A stretch of 33,261 nucleotides of DNA, from positions 1-33,261 of the forward strand of contig NZ_JANIPD030000009.1 in NCBI RefSeq assembly GCF_024609215.1. The letters are read 5' to 3'. Under the pieces are notes generated by a model, which made no database searches, was not told where the DNA came from, and saw only the letters and a program-made list of their open reading frames with translations. A program made the translations under genes and the position numbers. Shown piece after piece: positions 33,124 to 33,261 of the stretch. Position 1 is the stretch's first letter, and every line of letters begins with the position of its first letter. This DNA comes from Curtanaerobium respiraculi (GTDB lineage Bacteria > Actinomycetota > Coriobacteriia > Coriobacteriales > Eggerthellaceae).

Positions 33124-33261
33124 TCAGAAGACCCGTTTGTGCGTGTTGCTGTAGCGATTCGCGTAGTTGTGATCCACCCCGTCGCGGGGATAGGCCCTCT
33201 CGCGGCGGATCGGGACGAGGCAGGCGCTCAGCTCCTCCACGATCCGCGCCATGATGGCGTC
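33124..33261 (-). CDS. Transposase, C-terminal fragment (partial at window edge)
   Basis: Last 45 codons of a minus-strand gene: DAIMARIVEELSACLVPIRR, then ERAYPRDGVDHNYANRYSNT and HKRVF, stop at 33126-33124. The basic, Arg/Tyr-rich tail (VPIRR...YPR...) is typical of IS4-like DDE transposase C-termini, and its place inside an IS end supports this. The catalytic region is outside the window, so the family assignment is tentative. Confidence 0.55.
   Translation of the reverse strand, partial: DAIMARIVEELSACLVPIRRERAYPRDGVDHNYANRYSNTHKRVF

Larger units (their letters stand above)
32953..33261 (-). mobile_element. Insertion sequence end (partial element)
   Basis: The response regulator homology stops abruptly near 32945-32957, followed by GGGCAATGTCATTAACTTAA, a short dyad ATGTCA/TGACAT (32959-32964 and 32980-32985), a strong hairpin and the 3' end of a transposase-like frame. 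This is the transposase-distal end of an IS that entered the gene in the same orientation. The other end, with the terminal repeat partner and target duplication, is outside the window. Confidence 0.6.

Noticed and set aside
1-33261. CRISPR arrays, tRNA and rRNA genes
   Set aside because: No regularly spaced direct repeats, cloverleaf-like sequences or rRNA signature segments were seen when reading the window.

Overview
The window looks like the chromosome of a high-GC, Gram-positive gut anaerobe of the class Coriobacteriia, possibly Eggerthellaceae. The basis is the general GC-rich coding style, sortase-anchored pili, a TrkA/TrkA/TrkH potassium system joined to a KdpD/KdpE-like pair, a UbiB-like kinase, and an MFS/phosphodiesterase/LysR cluster. 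This assignment is inferred from family recognition only; no rRNA or tRNA gene is present to support it.

Layout. (1) 1-2300: start of a divergent gene leaving the window, an operator-rich promoter, a truncated XRE regulator, then a BAAT-like alpha/beta hydrolase and an ATC-hydrolase-family protein behind a palindromic promoter. (2) 2342-4906: decayed remnant of one AAA ATPase/DUF4143 gene, an intact member of the same superfamily behind a perfect 11-bp inverted repeat, and a small unknown protein. (3) 5309-14310: pilus locus with a PAS/winged-helix regulator carrying an in-frame stop, a large surface protein whose LPXTG-type anchor is out of frame at a C9 tract, a backbone pilin (LPVTG), two tandem intergenic hairpins and two class C sortases. 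(4) 14407-19096: potassium uptake operon trkA-trkA-trkH-kdpD-like-kdpE-like behind a promoter carrying TTTATA-N5-TTTATA, the arrangement known for E. coli KdpE sites; the kinase has an in-frame TGA. (5) 19189-21441: HdeD-like membrane protein and a frameshifted UbiB/ABC1 protein. (6) 21888-28130: MFS transporter, small membrane protein, divergent LysR regulator, zinc-ribbon protein, lone ABC ATPase and a large alkaline-phosphatase-superfamily phosphodiesterase. (7) 28328-32955: pstSCAB phosphate importer with a decayed PhoR-like kinase and a PhoB-like regulator cut by an insertion sequence. (8) 32953-33261: one end of that IS with the transposase C-terminus.

Working together: pilin, tip protein and sortases would assemble a covalent pilus; KdpDE-like signalling would control Trk; PhoBR would have controlled Pst. 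The most notable feature is how many control genes are broken: the XRE regulator, the pilus regulator, the Kdp-like kinase, the Pho kinase and the Pho response regulator all carry stops, frameshifts, deletions or an IS, while the structural genes they would control are mostly intact. Two lesions lie at C homopolymers and could be phase variation or sequencing error; the two nonsense codons and the IS cannot be homopolymer artefacts.
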